A DNA stretch of 64,000 nucleotides, taken from NCBI GenBank assembly GCA_009837885.1, contig VXSP01000040.1:124001-188000 (forward strand), read 5' to 3'. The notes below the pieces were generated by a model, which had not been told where the DNA came from, did no database searches, and was given only the letters and a program-made list of their open reading frames with translations. A program made the position numbers and the translations under genes. Of this stretch, positions 53,433 through 62,815 are shown one piece after another; the stretch's first letter is position 1, and every line of letters starts with the position of its first letter. This DNA comes from Holophagales bacterium (lineage in GTDB: Bacteria > Acidobacteriota > Thermoanaerobaculia > Multivoradales > Multivoraceae).

Positions 53433-55700
53433 CTACGGCTGAATCAGGTAGGTGAACTTCACCGCGATCTGCCGGTGGGTGCTCTGCCGGTAGCGCAGAT
53501 CCTCGGCCATCCAGTTCTCGTTGTAGACGACGAACAGGTCGGAGCCCGGCTTGTAGATCCAGTGCAGGCGGACGTTCGTTCCGAGGTCGCCGGAGAGGTC
53601 GTTGTACTGGAGGATCGTGTTGAGCCTGAGGTTCGGGGTGAACGTGAAGTTCACGATCTGGCTGTAGAGGCCGACGTCGAAGGCGCCCTGGGGGAGTTCA
53701 ACGTCGTTGAAGACCCAGCGGGTTTCGGTCTGCAGGTGCTTGGAGAGGCGGAGAGTGAAGGTGAGGCGTCCTGAGGTCTGGGTGCCGTTGTAGAAGTCGC
53801 CGGCGCCGATGACCCCGCGGAAGCCGAACAGGCGGCTCTGGTTGGTGAAGCTGGCTAACTCGATGGTGTCGAACTCATAGCGTCCCGGTGGGATCACGAC
53901 TCCGGGCGACACCTCGAAGGGCGCGACCAGGTTCTCCGTTTCGTGGACGTAGCCCAGCCGCCACCGGTCCTCGGTGGTCATTCGCATGCCGATGGGAGAG
54001 AACTGGATCCGCCGGGTTTCCAACTCGCCGTCGTCGAGGGTCTCGTAGTAGTCGACGTACAGTTCCGTGAACCAGGAGCGGACCGGACCCCGTTCGATCC
54101 TGGGCAACCACTGGATCTGCGGGTTCAGGTGGCGGACGTTGCGGCGCAGGAGGAACCCGGCCCTGGGGTCGTAGTCCTGCTCGATCTCCTGGGCGTCCAG
54201 GAACACGGTCAGGGCGCGGCCCTGGTAGTCGAAGTTCAATCCGTAGGCGGATTCGCCGTCGTCGAGGTCGTCGGCCGGGGCCACGTCCTCCGAACTGGCG
54301 GACCGCTTCTCGCTGATGCCGCTGCTCGACCAGAAGCCGCCGAAGATCAGCTTCGGCCTGGGCTTGTAGACGAAGTCGACGCCGGCGACCCGGTTCGTGA
54401 GTTCGCCGTCCGGCGCCGCTTCGGTGAGCATCGCACCGATCGAGGACCGTTCACCGACGTTCCGCTTCAGCCGCGCCACCGTGAACGCGTTGGGTGGCAG
54501 TGTTCCGCCGTCCCCCTCGAGGCCGGCCGTCGCGACCCGGAGTACGCCAATGTCCCAGCCGCCCATGCGCCCGGTGAGGCGGGCTCCCCAATCGATCGGT
54601 ACTTGCCGCCCCGCGTCCAGACCGACCCGCCGTGAGAAGAAGGCCTTGAGCACGGGCGGTTCGTAGAAGCGGCGGTGGGGAGGGCCGAAGTCGAAGATCC
54701 CGGCGTTCTCCAGGAAGAAGTCGCGCTTCTCCGGAAAGTAGAGCGAGAACCGTGTGAGGTTCGTCTGCAGCTCGTCGACTTCGACCTCGGCGAAGTCCGT
54801 GTTGTAGGTCAGGTCGAGGGCAAGGGAGCGGGTGACGCCCCACTTCAGATCCAGGCCGAAGTCGCCGTCGGTGGCAGGTTCCAGGTCGAGGCGGGGGTCC
54901 TCGCTGACGTCGCCGATGACGTAGGGCTTGATCTGAAGCTGCGCCGACTGGCTGAGCCCGGTCAGCCCGGTCAGCTCGCCGGCCATGGACACCCGGTGCA
55001 CGGGCTGGACCTCGGAGCCCACTTGCCCGAGCACGCCGACTTCGCGTGGCAGACCGGACCAGTGGGTCATCTCGCGCTTGTGGGCGATGTAGCGCTGGAC
55101 GTTGAAGCCCCAGGCGGGAGCGGCCGGATCGAAACGGAGCGTCGAGATGGGAATGGCGATCTCGGTGGTCCAGCCCGCGGCCGTCTTCCGGGACGCGACA
55201 GACCAGATGCCGTCCCATTCCAGATTCAGGTCGCGCCCCTCGTCCGTGACCAGGGTGTCGGTCCTGGCGCCGTTCAGGTTCGTTTCGAAGGCGTAGGCGT
55301 TCCGCCGATCGTGGAAGGTGTCGAGCAGCAGGATGATCGAGTCGTCCTGGAAGATGCGGCTGTCCCGTTCCATCTCCTTGGCGATGATCGCGTCCGGCTC
55401 CGCGTCGAAGGCGGTGATGCCGAAGAAGATCGTGCTGTCCGTGAACACGACCCGCACTTCCGTCTGCTCGGTCGCCGGCACGCCGTCGAGCGGTTCGTGC
55501 TGCATGAAGTCGGTGCCGACGTCGGAGACCTGCCAGGCCCGGTCGCTCAGGTCGCCATCGACGTTGGGACCCTGCTCGACCCGGGTGGCAGCCATCGTCG
55601 GACGCTCGGCGCCGGACGCTGCTTCCTGGATAGCGGCGGCCGGCCCGGCCGCCACGAGGGTAAGCGCAAGAGCAGGCACGATCTGCTTCGGTCTCGACAT
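53433..55700 (-). CDS. CBM9-like/DUF5916 protein (paralogue 3)
   Basis: 755 aa from ATG 55700. Signal QIVPALALTLVAAGPAAA, CBM9-like domain (DGDLSDRAWQVSDVG, IAKEMERDSRIFQDDSIILLLDTFHDRRNAYAFETNLNG), then the barrel region VTRSLALDLTYNTDFAEVEVDELQTNLTRFSLYFPEKRDFFLENAG and the ending YRQSTHRQIAVKFTYLIQP. The last about 100 residues are almost identical to the gene upstream (55709-57955), eight bases away. Predicted outer-membrane protein. Function unknown. Confidence 0.87.
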   Translation of the reverse strand: MSRPKQIVPALALTLVAAGPAAAIQEAASGAERPTMAATRVEQGPNVDGDLSDRAWQVSDVGTDFMQHEPLDGVPATEQTEVRVVFTDSTIFFGITAFDAEPDAIIAKEMERDSRIFQDDSIILLLDTFHDRRNAYAFETNLNGARTDTLVTDEGRDLNLEWDGIWSVASRKTAAGWTTEIAIPISTLRFDPAAPAWGFNVQRYIAHKREMTHWSGLPREVGVLGQVGSEVQPVHRVSMAGELTGLTGLSQSAQLQIKPYVIGDVSEDPRLDLEPATDGDFGLDLKWGVTRSLALDLTYNTDFAEVEVDELQTNLTRFSLYFPEKRDFFLENAGIFDFGPPHRRFYEPPVLKAFFSRRVGLDAGRQVPIDWGARLTGRMGGWDIGVLRVATAGLEGDGGTLPPNAFTVARLKRNVGERSSIGAMLTEAAPDGELTNRVAGVDFVYKPRPKLIFGGFWSSSGISEKRSASSEDVAPADDLDDGESAYGLNFDYQGRALTVFLDAQEIEQDYDPRAGFLLRRNVRHLNPQIQWLPRIERGPVRSWFTELYVDYYETLDDGELETRRIQFSPIGMRMTTEDRWRLGYVHETENLVAPFEVSPGVVIPPGRYEFDTIELASFTNQSRLFGFRGVIGAGDFYNGTQTSGRLTFTLRLSKHLQTETRWVFNDVELPQGAFDVGLYSQIVNFTFTPNLRLNTILQYNDLSGDLGTNVRLHWIYKPGSDLFVVYNENWMAEDLRYRQSTHRQIAVKFTYLIQP

Positions 55701-55708
55701 GGGTCCTG

Positions 55709-57955
55709 CTAGGGCTGGAACAGATAGGTGAACTTCGCGGCTATCTGCCGGTGGGTGCTCTGCCGGTAGCGCAGATCCTCGGCCATCCAGTTCTCGTTGT
55801 ACACGACGAAGAGGTCGGAACCGGGTTTGTAGATCCAGTGCAGGCGGATGTTCGTACCGAGGTCTCCGGAGAGGTCGTTGTACTGGAGGATCGTGTTGAG
55901 CCGCAGATTCGGGGTGAAGGTGAAGTTCACGAGCTGGCTGTAGAGGCCGATGTCGAAGGCGCCCTGGGGAAGTTCGATGTTGTTGAAGATCCATCGGGTC
56001 TCGGTCTGAATGTGCTTCGAGAACTTGAAGTTGATCGTGGTGCGGCCGGACACCTGCGTACCGGTGTAGAAGTCGCCGACGGCGATACGGGAGCGCAGGC
56101 CGAAAAAGCGGCTCTGGTTGCTGTAGATGGAGAACCGCACAGCGTCGAACTCGTAGTAGCCGGGCGGAATCACGACTCCCGGCGAGACTTCGAAGGATTC
56201 CACAAGGTTCTCGGTCTCGTGGAGATAGCCCAGCCGCCAGCGGTCCTCGCTCGTTGTCCGCATGCCGATCGGGGATATCTCGATCTGGCGGGATTCCAGT
56301 TCACCGCCGTCCAGGGTCTCGTAGTAGTCGGCCCTGATCTCCGTGAACCAGGTGCGGACGAAACCCCGCTCGATCCGTGGCAGCCACTGGATCATCGGGT
56401 TCAGGTGACGGACGTTGCTCCGCAGCAGGAACCCCGCCGCGGGGTGGTAGTCCTCTTCGATGTCCTGGGCGTCGACGTAGACCGTCAGTTCGCGGCCCTG
56501 GTAGTCGAGATTGAAGCCGTAGGCGGCCTCTCCGGAGTCGCTGGATCCGCCGGCGCCGGCCGTCTCCTCGCTGGCGCCGCTACTCGTCCAGAAGCCGCCG
56601 AAGCCGAGCGTTGTCGACGGCTTGTAGTCGAAGTCGACGCCGACGACCCGGTTCGCCGCCGCGCCGTCGGGCGCCGTCTCGGTGATCATCGCGCCGACGG
56701 ACGAGCGCCGGCCCACGTTGCGCTTGAGCCGGGCGACGGTGAACGCGTTGGCCGGAAGCTGTCCGTCGTCCCTTGCGATTCCGGCAGTCGCGACCCGAAG
56801 AACGCCCAGGTTCCAGCCTCCGATCCGTCCGGTCAGGCGGGCGCCCCAGTCGATCGGGACCTGTTCACCCTCGTCCAGGCCGACCCGGCGCGAGAAAAAG
56901 GTCTTGAGCACGGGAGGTTCGTAGAAGACCCGGTGAGGTGGACCGAAGTCGAAGATGCCGGCGTTCTCCAGGAAGAAGTCGCGCTTCTCCGGGAAGTACA
57001 GCGAGAACCGGGTCAGGTTCGTCTGCAGCTCGTCGACCTCGACCTCGGCGAAGTCCGTGTTGTACGTCAGGTCGAGGGCCAGTGAGCGGGTGACGCCCCA
57101 CTTCAGGTCGAGACCGTAGTCGCCTTCGGAGGCTGGATCGACGTCGAGGCGCGGGTCCTCGCTGACGTCGCCGATGACGAAGGGCTTGATCTGGAGCTGC
57201 GCTGACTGGGACAGTCCGGTGAGCCCGGTGAGTTCTCCCGCCATCGACACCCGGTGTACGGGCAGGCTCTGGGAGCCGACCTGCCCGAGCGTGCCGACCT
57301 CGCGTGGCAGGCCCGACCAGTGGGTCATCTCGCGCTTGTGAGCGACGTAGCGCTGGACGTTGAACCCCCAGGCCGGAGCGGCCGGATCGAAACGGAGGGT
57401 GGAGATCGGAATCGCGATCTCCACCGTCCAGCCGAAGCCGGTCCGCCGCGCGGCGGACTGCCAGATGCCGTCCCACTCGAGGTTCAGGTCGCGACCTTCG
57501 TCGGTGACCAGGGTGTCGGAGCGGGCGCCGTTCAGGTTCGTCTCGAAAGCGTAGGCGTTGCGCCGATCGTAGAAGGTGTCGAGCAGCAGGATGATCGAGT
57601 CGTCCTGGAAGATGCGGCTGTCCCGCTCCATCTCCCTCGCGATGATCGCGTCGGGATTCGCGTCGAAGGCGGTGATGCCGAAGTAGATCGTGCTGTCGGT
57701 GAACAAGACACGGACTTCCGTCTGCTCGGTCGCCGGCACGCCGTCGAGCGGTTCGTGCTGGATGAAGTTCGTGCCGACCTCCGAGTCGGCCCAGACAGCG
57801 TCGCTCAGGTCGCCGTCGACGTTCGGCCCTCGCTCCACGCGGGTCGCGGCCATGCTCGGGCGCTCGGCACCGGCTTCCGGCTGCTCCTGACCGGCGACGG
57901 GGGCGCCCGCGAGGAAACCCAACAGGCCCACGGTCGCGAGCAGGCTCCGTTTCAC
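55709..57955 (-). CDS. CBM9-like/DUF5916 protein (paralogue 2)
   Basis: 748 aa from GTG 57955 (signal RSLLATVGLLGFLAGAPVAGQ). Domain order as for the paralogue at 53433-55700: VDGDLSDAVWADSEVG, IAREMERDSRIFQDDS, DELQTNLTRFSLYFPEKRDFFLENAGIFDFGPPHR, and GYYEFDAVRFSIYSNQSRFFGLRSRIAVGD. Tandem copies with near-identical ends imply recent duplication or gene conversion; the middle is more diverged. The gene start is divergent from the MBL gene with 66 bp between. Confidence 0.87.
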   Translation of the reverse strand: MKRSLLATVGLLGFLAGAPVAGQEQPEAGAERPSMAATRVERGPNVDGDLSDAVWADSEVGTNFIQHEPLDGVPATEQTEVRVLFTDSTIYFGITAFDANPDAIIAREMERDSRIFQDDSIILLLDTFYDRRNAYAFETNLNGARSDTLVTDEGRDLNLEWDGIWQSAARRTGFGWTVEIAIPISTLRFDPAAPAWGFNVQRYVAHKREMTHWSGLPREVGTLGQVGSQSLPVHRVSMAGELTGLTGLSQSAQLQIKPFVIGDVSEDPRLDVDPASEGDYGLDLKWGVTRSLALDLTYNTDFAEVEVDELQTNLTRFSLYFPEKRDFFLENAGIFDFGPPHRVFYEPPVLKTFFSRRVGLDEGEQVPIDWGARLTGRIGGWNLGVLRVATAGIARDDGQLPANAFTVARLKRNVGRRSSVGAMITETAPDGAAANRVVGVDFDYKPSTTLGFGGFWTSSGASEETAGAGGSSDSGEAAYGFNLDYQGRELTVYVDAQDIEEDYHPAAGFLLRSNVRHLNPMIQWLPRIERGFVRTWFTEIRADYYETLDGGELESRQIEISPIGMRTTSEDRWRLGYLHETENLVESFEVSPGVVIPPGYYEFDAVRFSIYSNQSRFFGLRSRIAVGDFYTGTQVSGRTTINFKFSKHIQTETRWIFNNIELPQGAFDIGLYSQLVNFTFTPNLRLNTILQYNDLSGDLGTNIRLHWIYKPGSDLFVVYNENWMAEDLRYRQSTHRQIAAKFTYLFQP

Positions 57956-58021
57956 GGCACGGAGGCTAACAGCAGCGTTCTTCGGCCCGCCGCCGCTGCC
58001 GCTGCGGTAACGTCCGCCCCC

Positions 58022-59326
58022 ATGCCTGACGAACAGCCCCCGAGTCTTCTCGCTCTGGCGGAGAGCGCCTGGCGAGGCGAGCTCGACCTCCAGTTCGAAC
58101 ACCACCCGGTTCACCGCTACTACCCGGGCGCCTGCCGGCTTGCGGAGGGTCTGCTCGGCTTCAAGGGCATCGCCGGCTTCTACGTGATCGACAGCGGCGA
58201 CGGTCTGGTAATGCTCGACGCCGGCCACCTGCTCGACGTGAAGCGTTGCTTCGAGGAGACGAGAAGGGAATGGCCCGAGGCGCCGGTCGTCGCGGCGATC
58301 TACTCGCACCACCACGTGGATCACGTGTTCTCGGTCACCGCCTTCGACGCCGAGGCGGACGAGAAGGGCTGGCCGCGGCCGACCGTGTACGCCCATGAGC
58401 GGGTGCCGGCCCACTTCGACCGCTACCAGGCGACACTGGGCTGGAACACGGCGATCAACCGCCGCCAGTTCGCGATCGACGCGCCGCACTACCGCTGGCC
58501 GGACAGCTACCGGTACCCGGACGTCCTGTACCGCAGCAACCTGACCTTCCGGCGCGGCGAGCTGACCTTCGAGTTGACGCACGGCCGCGGCGAGACGGAC
58601 GACATCACCTGGACCTGGATACCGGAGCGCCGCATCCTGCACACCGGCGACCTGTTCATCTGGGCGGTGCCGAACGCGGGCAACCCACAGAAGGTGCAGC
58701 GCTACGTCGGCGACTGGGCGGACAGCCTCGAGCAGATGCTGCCGCTCGGCGCCGAGATACTCCTCCCGGGGCATGGCCTGCCGATCCTGGGCGCGGACCG
58801 GGTGCGCCGGGCGCTGGCCGGCACCGCGCGCTACCTGCGGTCGATCGAGGAACAGAGCGTGGCGGCGATGAACCGGGGGCTGAGCCTCGACCAGGTGGTC
58901 CAGGCGGTCACTCCGCCGGCCGACCTCGCGGACGAGCCGTACCTGCAACCGGTGTACGACGATCCGAGCTTCCTGGTGCGAATGGTCTGGCGGCGCTACG
59001 GCGGCTGGTGGGACGGCGAGTTTGACAACGTCGTGCCGGCGACGAAGAGGGAGCAGGCCGAAGCCTGGGTCGAACTGGCGGGCGGCGTGGAGCGGGTGGT
59101 CGAGGCGGCACGGTCGGAATCCGCGGCTGGGTGCCACGCGGTCGCATGCCACCTGATCGAGGCGGCCCGGCACGCGGCGCCGGAGAGCGCGGACGTGGAT
59201 GCCGCGCGCGCCGCGATCTACCGGGCGAATGCCGGGACACAGGTGTCGTCCATGGCGCGCAACATCCTGAACCACGCGGCGCTGGCCAGCGACCAGGGCC
59301 GGCGGGATCTCGCCTCGGATGAGTGA
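58022..59326 (+). CDS. Alkyl/aryl-sulfatase-like MBL-fold hydrolase
   Basis: 434 aa from ATG 58022. MBL signature AAIYSHHHVDHVFSV (HxHxDH) with ILHTGDLFIWAVPNAGN and LLPGHGLPILG supplies the metal ligands. The C-terminal helical part (ERVVEAARSESAAGCHAVACHLIEAARHAAPESADVDAARAAIYRANA) resembles the alkyl-sulfatase dimerisation domain. The group hydrolyses alkyl sulfates and relatives. There is no obvious Sec signal at this start, unlike many secreted members, so it may be cytosolic. It overlaps the next gene by eight bases. Confidence 0.82.
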   Translation: MPDEQPPSLLALAESAWRGELDLQFEHHPVHRYYPGACRLAEGLLGFKGIAGFYVIDSGDGLVMLDAGHLLDVKRCFEETRREWPEAPVVAAIYSHHHVDHVFSVTAFDAEADEKGWPRPTVYAHERVPAHFDRYQATLGWNTAINRRQFAIDAPHYRWPDSYRYPDVLYRSNLTFRRGELTFELTHGRGETDDITWTWIPERRILHTGDLFIWAVPNAGNPQKVQRYVGDWADSLEQMLPLGAEILLPGHGLPILGADRVRRALAGTARYLRSIEEQSVAAMNRGLSLDQVVQAVTPPADLADEPYLQPVYDDPSFLVRMVWRRYGGWWDGEFDNVVPATKREQAEAWVELAGGVERVVEAARSESAAGCHAVACHLIEAARHAAPESADVDAARAAIYRANAGTQVSSMARNILNHAALASDQGRRDLASDE

Positions 59327-59837
59327 AGCCGGTACCGCCGACTACGAGGCACCGGGCATTGGCCGCGCGGTGGCCACGGCCGGCGCGCTTTGGGCGGTGG
59401 GCGGCATCGTCGGCCTGCTGGTGTGGGCGGTCTACCGGCTGGCCCGCGTTTCGATCGCGGCCTTCGACCACCCGTTCGCCTGGTATCACTGGGCTTCGTT
59501 GCTCGCGATCATCCCCTTCATGGCCTGGTCGGAAGGGTTGCGCGGCTTCCAGTTACGGTTCTCGCCGCGCGTGGCGGAGCGGGCGATGACGGTTCGCAGC
59601 CAACCGACGCTGCGACGGGTGCTGCTCGCGCCCCTCTACGCCGCCGGCTACTTCGAAGGAACGCGTCGCGAGCGTCTCGGCGTCTGGCTCGGAACCGTCG
59701 GCATCCTGGTGCTGATCGTGCTCGTCCACCGGCTGGAGCAGCCGTGGCGCGGCATCCTCGACGCCGGCGTAGTCGTGGGGCTGTCCTGGGGGACGATCGC
59801 GACGCTGGCCCTGAGCGTCCGGGCCTGGCGGAGCTAG
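59319..59837 (+). CDS. Small integral membrane protein
   Basis: 172 aa with about four hydrophobic helices (VATAGALWAVGGIVGLLVWAVYRL, YHWASLLAIIPFMAWSEG, GVWLGTVGILVLIVLVHRL, ILDAGVVVGLSWGTIATLAL). A cytosolic loop RFSPRVAERAMTVRSQPTLRRVLLAPLYAAG separates the pairs. No family named. The eight-base overlap with the sulfatase-like gene suggests a common role, for example substrate entry. Confidence 0.72.
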   Translation: MSEAGTADYEAPGIGRAVATAGALWAVGGIVGLLVWAVYRLARVSIAAFDHPFAWYHWASLLAIIPFMAWSEGLRGFQLRFSPRVAERAMTVRSQPTLRRVLLAPLYAAGYFEGTRRERLGVWLGTVGILVLIVLVHRLEQPWRGILDAGVVVGLSWGTIATLALSVRAWRS

Positions 59838-59846
59838 GCGGTTCTG

Positions 59847-59965
59847 GCCGCCCACTGGGTGCGCCGGCGTCCCCGCCGGCTGCCGCCGTAGGCATGTGAC
59901 CGCGGGTCTTCTGGCCCGCGGAAGACAAGGCGCCGGCCGCAAAGCCGGCTCCGCTTGGGCGGCCG
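59847..59965. repeat. Hairpin-rich intergenic element
   Basis: 119 bp bounded by GGCCGCCCA and TGGGCGGCC, nine perfect inverted bases, with the inverted GC-rich family core at 59851-59880 and several inner dyads (CCGCGGG...CCCGCGG). It fills most of the gap between the membrane protein and the peptidase stop. Confidence 0.6.
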
Positions 59966-59972
59966 GGATCGC

Positions 59973-62195
59973 CTAGGGCTCGATCGTTTTCAGGATGAAC
60001 CGTGCCATCGTCTGGCGCAGGTGCAGCGAGAGGTCGGGATCGGTCACGCCGTGGCGTGACTTCGGGTAGAGCATCATCTCGAAGGGCTTGCCGGCCTTCT
60101 GGAGCTTCCAGGCCATCTGCAGGGTGTTCTGCATGTGGACGTTGTCGTCCATCGTGCCGTGGATGATCAGCAGGTCGCCGTGGAGGTCTCCGGCCGTTTC
60201 GAGCACCGAGGTCCGCTCGTAGCCGTCGGGGTTGTCGTCCGGAGTCGACATATAGCGCTCGGTGTAGATCGAGTCGTAGGCGCGCCAGTCGACGACGCTG
60301 CCACCGGCGATACCCGCGCGGAAACGGTCGGAGCGGGTCAGCGCGAAGAGCGTCATGTAGCCGCCGAAGCTCCAGCCGTCGAGGCCGATTCGCTCCGCGT
60401 CGACCCACGGCTTCGCGCCGAGCCAGTCGACGGCTTCGACCAGGTCGATCAGCTCCTGCTCACCGAAGTTCCTGTACACCGGCCAGGTCGACTCGACACC
60501 CTTGCCCGAGGCGATCCGGTTGTCGACGACGAGGACGACGATTCCCTGCTGCGCCAGGTACTGGAGCCACATCCCGCGCGATCCCTGCCAGCCGTCGCGG
60601 ACCTGCTGGGCGTGGGGGCCGCCGTAGACGTGCACCCAGGCCGGGTAGACGCGGTCGGGATCGAAGCCGTGCGGCCGGATCAACATCGCCGCCAGGTCGA
60701 CGCCGTCGCCGGTCTCGATGGTCAGGAGTTCCGGCTGCGAGATGTCAAACCGTTCGATATCCGGCACCTCGCCGCCGCCGAGTTCTCGGACCGTCTCGCC
60801 GTCGGCCGCGCGCTTCAGGGTCATCGTCGTCGGCGTGTGGAGGTCGCTCGAGGTGGCGATCCAGTGCTCGACCGGCCCATCCTCCGGGAAGCTCGCGCGG
60901 TGGCTGCCGGGTTCTTCGGTGAGCAGGGTCGGGCCCGAGCCGTCGAGTGCGACCCGCAGGACGTCGGCACCGATCGCCGAGCGGAAAGTACCTGAGACGT
61001 ACGCGGCTCCAGCCTTTTCGTCCACCGCGTTCAGGGAGCGCACTTCCCAGCGTCCTTCGGTGAGCGGTTTGACCAGCTTGCCTTCCTCGTCGTAGCGGTA
61101 GAGATGCTGGAAGCCGTTCCGTTCGCTGAGCCAAAGGAAGCCGCCGCTCTCGAGGAAACGTGGCGGACCGAGCACGTTGACCCAGGCGTGGGACTCCTCC
61201 CGCAGCACCCGTTCCGATTTGCCGGTATCGGGGTCGGCCCGGTGCAGATCGAGGAAGGTCTGCCGGCGATCCTGGACCTGGTACCAGACGTCGCCGTCGG
61301 GGGAGAACGCGACGTTGACGATCAGGATCTCCTCATGTCCGTACAGGCCCGGATCGATCCAGGTGATGCCCCCGCCGCTGGCCTTCGCGACTCCGAGCCG
61401 GACGCGCGGGTTCGGATCGCCGGCCTTCGGGTAGGGGTAGACCTCGAGCGGCGGCCGGAAAGGGATGTGGTCGACCACCGTGAAGCGGGGCACGTCGCGT
61501 TCGTCGGTCTGCAGGAAGGCGACGCGGCGGCTGTCGGGGCTCCACCAGTGGGCCTGGTAGTTGCCGCGGCCATAGATCTCCTCCTGGTAGACCCAGTCGA
61601 GCTTGCCGTTCAGGGTGTTCTCGCCGCCGTCGGTCGTCAGACGGAGTTCATCGCCGGAGGCGTCGACGACGTAGAGGTCCGCGTCGCGCACGAACGCGAC
61701 GCGGCGGCCGTCAGGCGCGAAACGGGCCAGCTCCTCGGACTCCGGTCCCCGGGTCAATCGGGTGAGCGTTTCGTCGTCGAAACTCCAGACGAAAAGGTCC
61801 GAGGCGAGGTCGAGCAGCAGCCGGTCGGCGCCGGGCGACATCCGCAGCGAACCGGGACGCGCCCTCGACGCCGCGTCCTCGGTGCTCAGGTCCAGTTGCT
61901 CCGCGAGCGCGGCGGCGAGTGGCTCCGGGTCGTAGAAGGGCCGGGTCTCGCCCGACGCGGCGTCGACGACGGTCCAGGCCCAGCCATCGTCTCCGTCTTC
62001 TCCCAGCAGGTACGTCTCGCCGCCGGGCAGCCAGCGAACTCTCGGTAGATCGGGCGAGAAATCGAGCGCGTCCGGCCCGTAGATGTGGTGAAGCTCCAGG
62101 GGCTCCTGTTGCCCTGTTGCCGGCTGAAAGGCCCAGATGGCTCCGGTGGTAGCAAGGAGATACGCAAGAATCAGGCGGCGGGGAGAGTTCGACAT
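59973..62195 (-). CDS. S9-family dipeptidyl peptidase IV-like
   Basis: 740 aa. A signal-like start (LILAYLLATTGAIWAFQ) precedes a DPP IV N-terminal beta-propeller (LYVVDASGDELRLTTDGGENTLNGKLDWVYQEEIYGRG; the EE dyad binds the peptide amino end in this family) and an alpha/beta-hydrolase domain. The catalytic Ser is in DGWSFGGYMTLFALT, the Asp in HGTMDDNVHMQNT, and the His in SRHGVTD. It likely removes X-Pro dipeptides from peptides outside the cytoplasm. Divergent from the hypothetical gene at 62227. Confidence 0.92.
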   Translation of the reverse strand: MSNSPRRLILAYLLATTGAIWAFQPATGQQEPLELHHIYGPDALDFSPDLPRVRWLPGGETYLLGEDGDDGWAWTVVDAASGETRPFYDPEPLAAALAEQLDLSTEDAASRARPGSLRMSPGADRLLLDLASDLFVWSFDDETLTRLTRGPESEELARFAPDGRRVAFVRDADLYVVDASGDELRLTTDGGENTLNGKLDWVYQEEIYGRGNYQAHWWSPDSRRVAFLQTDERDVPRFTVVDHIPFRPPLEVYPYPKAGDPNPRVRLGVAKASGGGITWIDPGLYGHEEILIVNVAFSPDGDVWYQVQDRRQTFLDLHRADPDTGKSERVLREESHAWVNVLGPPRFLESGGFLWLSERNGFQHLYRYDEEGKLVKPLTEGRWEVRSLNAVDEKAGAAYVSGTFRSAIGADVLRVALDGSGPTLLTEEPGSHRASFPEDGPVEHWIATSSDLHTPTTMTLKRAADGETVRELGGGEVPDIERFDISQPELLTIETGDGVDLAAMLIRPHGFDPDRVYPAWVHVYGGPHAQQVRDGWQGSRGMWLQYLAQQGIVVLVVDNRIASGKGVESTWPVYRNFGEQELIDLVEAVDWLGAKPWVDAERIGLDGWSFGGYMTLFALTRSDRFRAGIAGGSVVDWRAYDSIYTERYMSTPDDNPDGYERTSVLETAGDLHGDLLIIHGTMDDNVHMQNTLQMAWKLQKAGKPFEMMLYPKSRHGVTDPDLSLHLRQTMARFILKTIEP

Positions 62196-62226
62196 GGCAG
62201 AACAGTAACGGAGGACCCGAGTCTCG

Positions 62227-62595
62227 GTGGCGGCTGATCTCTACAGGTGGCTCCGACGGATCTTCTGGCGGTCGTGGTTGGAGGATCTGGTGGAGCGTGT
62301 ACTGGATGAGTTGCTTCCACCTGGACGACGGCTTCTGCCGATCAGGCGGGTACCCGAAGCGTCCGGCATGGCGGGACAGACGACGCCGGCTCCGGATCAG
62401 CTTCGCGCGGTGCGCAAGGCGGTCGCCCGTTCCAGGCGGAGGCGCGTCAGGTTGGACGAGTTCATGGAGGACACCTCCGTGGCCTGGAGGGAGTACGCGG
62501 TCGACCACGGCCTTCCCGGCCAGTTGATCCTGAAGGGAGTCGCGATCGACCACCTCGACGAGACGCTGGCGCGCCTCGAGGGCAGACGCTCCTAG
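62227..62595 (+). CDS. Hypothetical protein
   Basis: 122 aa from GTG 62227, with GGAGG about 12 bases before. An N-terminal amphipathic helix (LYRWLRRIFWRSWLEDLVERVLDELL) is followed by basic RRLLPIRRV and a charged C half (RLDEFMEDTSVAWREYAVDHGLPGQLILKGVAIDHLDETLARLEG). No family recognised. The start is divergent from the peptidase. Confidence 0.45.
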   Translation: MAADLYRWLRRIFWRSWLEDLVERVLDELLPPGRRLLPIRRVPEASGMAGQTTPAPDQLRAVRKAVARSRRRRVRLDEFMEDTSVAWREYAVDHGLPGQLILKGVAIDHLDETLARLEGRRS

Positions 62596-62638
62596 CGCCC
62601 CGATCCCGGTTGGCGCGTTCCGCGCTAACCGCGACCCA

Positions 62639-62815
62639 CTCCCTGCACCCGTCATCGGGTGCAGGGAGGGCACCTGCTTCGCTGCGTTCCGCGGCGCAGG
62701 CTCCTAGCGCCCCGAAACACCTCGCAGGCTCGGTGTTTCGGCCCATCCCGTCCGCACGGCGGAGCCTGCGCCCCGAACTTGCTTCGCTGCGTTCCGCGGC
62801 GCAGGCTCCTAGAAC
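62639..62815. repeat. Tandem intergenic repeat, hairpin plus conserved 31-bp block (copies 2 and 3)
   Basis: Two units, each a hairpin followed by the same 31-bp block. Unit 2 has CTCCCTGCACCC/GGGTGCAGGGAG (62639-62668) and a block at 62677-62707. Unit 3 has CCGAAACACC/GGTGTTTCGG (62712-62741) and a block at 62782-62812. The last block supplies the TAG stop of the downstream gene. A third unit is at 4757-4859. Confidence 0.75.

Noticed and set aside
56000..59275. Extension of the upstream DUF5916 gene to about 1188 codons
   Set aside because: The extra N-terminal part is antisense to the MBL hydrolase and lacks motifs; a signal peptide starts at GTG 57955.
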